9,768 nucleotides of DNA from an uncultured Actinomycetes bacterium (GTDB lineage: Bacteria > Actinomycetota > Actinomycetes > Nanopelagicales > Nanopelagicaceae): assembly GCA_903939005.1 (NCBI GenBank), contig CAJAFH010000139.1, positions 1 through 9,768 on the forward strand. Direction: 5' to 3'. Positions 8,720 through 9,768 of the stretch are shown one piece after another. Position 1 is the stretch's first letter. The number at the start of each line of letters is the position of its first letter. The position numbers and the translations under genes were made by a program. The notes under the pieces are model-generated. The model was given only the letters and a program-made list of their open reading frames with translations. It was not told the origin of the DNA and did not search any database.

Positions 8720-9184
8720 ATGACTACGACACTAGTAATTGGCCAACCCGCCCCTGATTTTGAATTAGTAAATCACCATGGCGAAAAAGTTACCCTCTCA
8801 TCATTTCAAGGAAAGCAAAACGTTGTTTTAGTTTTCTATCCATTTGCATTCTCTGGTACCTGCACCGGCGAACTTTGCGCATTACGCGATGACATCTCTG
8901 CATTCCAAAATGATGATGTGCAAGTACTTGGTATCGCATGCGATCCAATGTATTCAGCACGTGCATTTGCTGAAGCCGAAGGTTACACATTTCCAATCTT
9001 GGCTGACTTCTGGCCACACGGTGAAGTTTCAAAGCGATATGGCGTTTTCTTTGAAGAACGCGGATTCTCAACTCGTGGCACATTCATCATCGACAAGGCA
9101 GGAATTCTGCGTTGGCAGGTCGTAAATGGCCCAGGCGAAGCGCGTAATGCAGCCGATTACAAGGCGGCGTTAGCAAGCCTTTAG
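8720..9184 (+). CDS. ahpE: AhpE/BCP-type peroxiredoxin
   Basis: A 154-residue cytoplasmic thiol peroxidase that reduces hydrogen peroxide, organic peroxides or peroxynitrite. The N-terminal strand VIGQPAPDFEL and the active-site loop PFAFSGTC are intact: P41, S45 in the Thr/Ser position, and peroxidatic C48. R119 in STRGTF is the conserved active-site arginine. ADFWPHGEVSKRYGVF and RGTFIIDKAGILR are closely similar to M. tuberculosis AhpE. That enzyme has one reactive cysteine, but this protein also has C53, five residues after C48, the spacing used by the resolving cysteine of E. coli BCP (C45/C50), plus C74 in GIACD. It may therefore act as a 2-Cys enzyme (inference). The ATG lies 10 bp after DUF3052, without a good Shine-Dalgarno site, probably in the same transcript. 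A hairpin follows the stop. Confidence 0.95.
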   Translation: MTTTLVIGQPAPDFELVNHHGEKVTLSSFQGKQNVVLVFYPFAFSGTCTGELCALRDDISAFQNDDVQVLGIACDPMYSARAFAEAEGYTFPILADFWPHGEVSKRYGVFFEERGFSTRGTFIIDKAGILRWQVVNGPGEARNAADYKAALASL

Positions 9185-9190
9185 TTAGGT

Positions 9191-9220
9191 TAGACTTACG
9201 CATCTGGTTTCGGCCAGATT
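9191..9220 (+). promoter_or_regulatory. Candidate promoter of tRNA-Val
   Basis: TAGACT (9191-9196) resembles the -35 TTGACT, and CAGATT (9215-9220) is a poor -10, with an 18-nt spacer. The predicted start at about 9227 would lie just before the tRNA at 9231, the expected position. Both boxes are imperfect and lie within the hairpin sequence, so confidence is low; read-through from ahpE is the alternative. Confidence 0.3.
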
Positions 9221-9227
9221 AGTAAGT
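9194..9227. terminator. Two-part hairpin between ahpE and tRNA-Val; possible terminator
   Basis: Outer arms ACTTAC (9194-9199) and GTAAGT (9222-9227) enclose a 2x2 mismatch, then a 7-pair inner stem, ATCTGGT (9202-9208) with GCCAGAT (9213-9219) including one T-G pair, closed by a TTCG tetraloop (9209-9212). It begins 10 bp after the ahpE stop and ends 3 bp before the tRNA. A terminator of ahpE fits the place, but there is no T-run after it. It could instead shape tRNA precursor processing, or be DNA symmetry in the tRNA promoter. Confidence 0.45.
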
Positions 9228-9230
9228 TCC

Positions 9231-9305
9231 GGGTGCTTAGCTCAGTGGTAGAGCGTCTCGTTTACACCGAGAATGTCGGGGGTTCGAAACCCTCAGCGCC
9301 CACCA
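9231..9305 (+). tRNA. tRNA-Val, anticodon UAC, CCA encoded
   Basis: The full cloverleaf can be folded by eye. The acceptor stem GGGTGCT pairs with AGCGCCC (9295-9301) with one T-G pair; the D stem is GCTC/GAGC; the anticodon stem is TCTCG/CGAGA with loop TTTACAC giving anticodon TAC; the variable loop is ATGTC; the T stem is GGGGG/CCCTC with loop TTCGAAA. The discriminator is A (9302), as usual for valine, and CCA is encoded at 9303-9305. It reads GUA and probably GUG codons. No integrase gene or duplicated 3' end is seen near it. Confidence 0.97.
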
Positions 9306-9342
9306 GTTCTACTTCATAAAACTACATATCTAATCTAAGTTA

Positions 9343-9365
9343 GCTTTCAAATTTAATTCGAAAGC
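9343..9365. repeat. 23-bp near-perfect palindrome before the zinc-ribbon gene
   Basis: GCTTTC (9343-9348) and GAAAGC (9360-9365) flank AATT (9350-9353) and AATT (9355-9358), symmetric about 9354. Ten of eleven position pairs match; only 9349/9359 fails. It lies 37 bp after the tRNA and 6 bp before the Shine-Dalgarno site of the next gene. It could be a dimeric-regulator operator, or form a hairpin ending the tRNA transcript, although no T-run follows. Confidence 0.6.
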
Positions 9366-9371
9366 GCAGAT

Positions 9372-9379
9372 AGGGAAGG
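9372..9379 (+). promoter_or_regulatory. Strong Shine-Dalgarno site of the zinc-ribbon gene
   Basis: AGGGAAGG ends 4 nt before the ATG at 9384 (the AGGG core is 8 nt away). It is the strongest ribosome-binding match on the plus strand of this window and fixes that start. The rest of 9306-9383 is AT-rich, and I see no promoter pair with acceptable spacing in it. Confidence 0.75.
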
Positions 9380-9383
9380 CGTT

Positions 9384-9768
9384 ATGAAAGCTAGCCCGAG
9401 CGATCAACGACAGATTTTAGATATTCAACGCCACGATTTAGCTTTAACATCCCTAGCGCACAAACTTGCCACTCTTCCGGAAATCGCATCCCTTAGCGCT
9501 GCCACAGTTAAATCAAATAACACTCGTGATTTACGGATTGGTGCTGAAACTGAGTTAAGTGATGTAACTCGCGAATTAAAGCGCGCCGAAGGCGATGTTG
9601 AACAAGTTGTAACAAGGCTACAAAAAGATGAAGCTCGCCTTAATTCTGGCACCGCAACTCCCAAAGAACTTGAATCCCTTCAACACGAAGTTGGCTCACT
9701 AAATGCGCGTCGCGCCGAACTAGAAGAAGTCGAACTCGAAGTGATGTTGCGTGTTGATGGCATCAAAG
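9384..9768 (+). CDS. Coiled-coil/C4 zinc-ribbon protein, Rv2229c-like (5' part only)
   Basis: The gene runs off the right edge; 128 residues are visible. It starts MKASPSDQRQILDIQRHDLALTS, the usual opening of the actinobacterial CT398/HP0958-like family (M. tuberculosis Rv2229c type). Residues about 10-128 are a long, charged helical hairpin rich in Glu, Arg, Lys and Leu, with the family's conserved turn SGTATPKELESLQHEV (about 88-103) between coiled-coil arms. The C4 zinc ribbon expected at the C-terminus lies beyond the window and cannot be confirmed. Relatives are proposed to bind nucleic acid or act as adaptors, but the function in actinobacteria is not settled. In M. tuberculosis the homologue is near ahpE and DUF3052, so the order is broadly conserved. 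Translation begins from a strong Shine-Dalgarno site, and a 23-bp palindrome just upstream may regulate it. Confidence 0.88.
   Translation, partial: MKASPSDQRQILDIQRHDLALTSLAHKLATLPEIASLSAATVKSNNTRDLRIGAETELSDVTRELKRAEGDVEQVVTRLQKDEARLNSGTATPKELESLQHEVGSLNARRAELEEVELEVMLRVDGIK

Noticed and set aside
8790..9125. Frames overlapping ahpE on both strands (8790-9083 minus, 8844-9125 plus)
   Set aside because: ahpE is intact with all active-site residues; these translations are His/Arg-rich shadow products without family features.
9231..9383. tRNA-Val 3' end as an integrated-element attachment site
   Set aside because: No integrase, no repeat of the tRNA 3' end and no phage-like genes in the window; the following gene is a conserved chromosomal one.
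9425..9664. Minus-strand frame at the right edge
   Set aside because: It lies opposite the zinc-ribbon gene, which has a strong Shine-Dalgarno site and a family-typical N-terminus.
1..9768. CRISPR array, insertion sequence, toxin-antitoxin or defence locus
   Set aside because: I looked for spaced direct repeats, terminal inverted repeats and matching proteins and found none; all coding space is taken by recognisable chromosomal genes.

Overview
The window reads as a compact, fairly AT-rich actinobacterial chromosome segment. The evidence is the gene set: a homodimeric AceE-type pyruvate dehydrogenase next to a DUF3052 protein and an AhpE-type peroxiredoxin, and a GlgE/GlgB pair next to a thioredoxin-TPR co-chaperone. 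Base composition is clearly lower in GC than Streptomyces or Mycobacterium (judged by eye, not counted). Intergenic gaps are tiny and several proteins are shorter than their family norm. Together this suggests a genome-streamlined actinobacterium such as the freshwater acI group (Nanopelagicales: Planktophila/Nanopelagicus). That placement is an inference.

Left part (1-1874, + strand): the 3' end of a YbbN/CnoX-like thioredoxin-TPR protein is followed after 9 bp by a 12-helix MFS transporter of the YbjJ type. The MFS gene converges on glgB with only 6 bp between the stop codons.

Central part (1881-8227, - strand, read right to left): a tight aceE-glgE-glgB transcription unit. The aceE stop and the glgE TTG start overlap by 4 nt, and glgE and glgB are 3 nt apart. 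AceE makes acetyl-CoA precursor from pyruvate. GlgE polymerises alpha-1,4-glucan from maltose-1-phosphate, and GlgB adds alpha-1,6 branches. All catalytic residues checked in the two glucan enzymes are present. GlgE lacks the helical S domain and GlgB lacks the N1 module.

Right part (8228-9768, + strand): an 89-bp divergent promoter region, then DUF3052, ahpE, a hairpin, tRNA-Val(UAC) with encoded CCA, a 23-bp near-palindrome, and the 5' end of a coiled-coil/C4 zinc-ribbon protein gene.

From memory of M. tuberculosis gene order, the window joins two neighbourhoods that are separate there: thioredoxin-glgB-glgE (Rv1324 to Rv1327c) and ahpE-DUF3052-aceE (Rv2238c to Rv2241), with the zinc-ribbon homologue (Rv2229c) also near the latter. 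No mobile element, CRISPR array, toxin-antitoxin pair or defence system is visible. I do not see a new multi-gene system. The points most worth a second look are the minimal GlgE, the coupling of aceE to glucan genes, and the two dyads around the tRNA.
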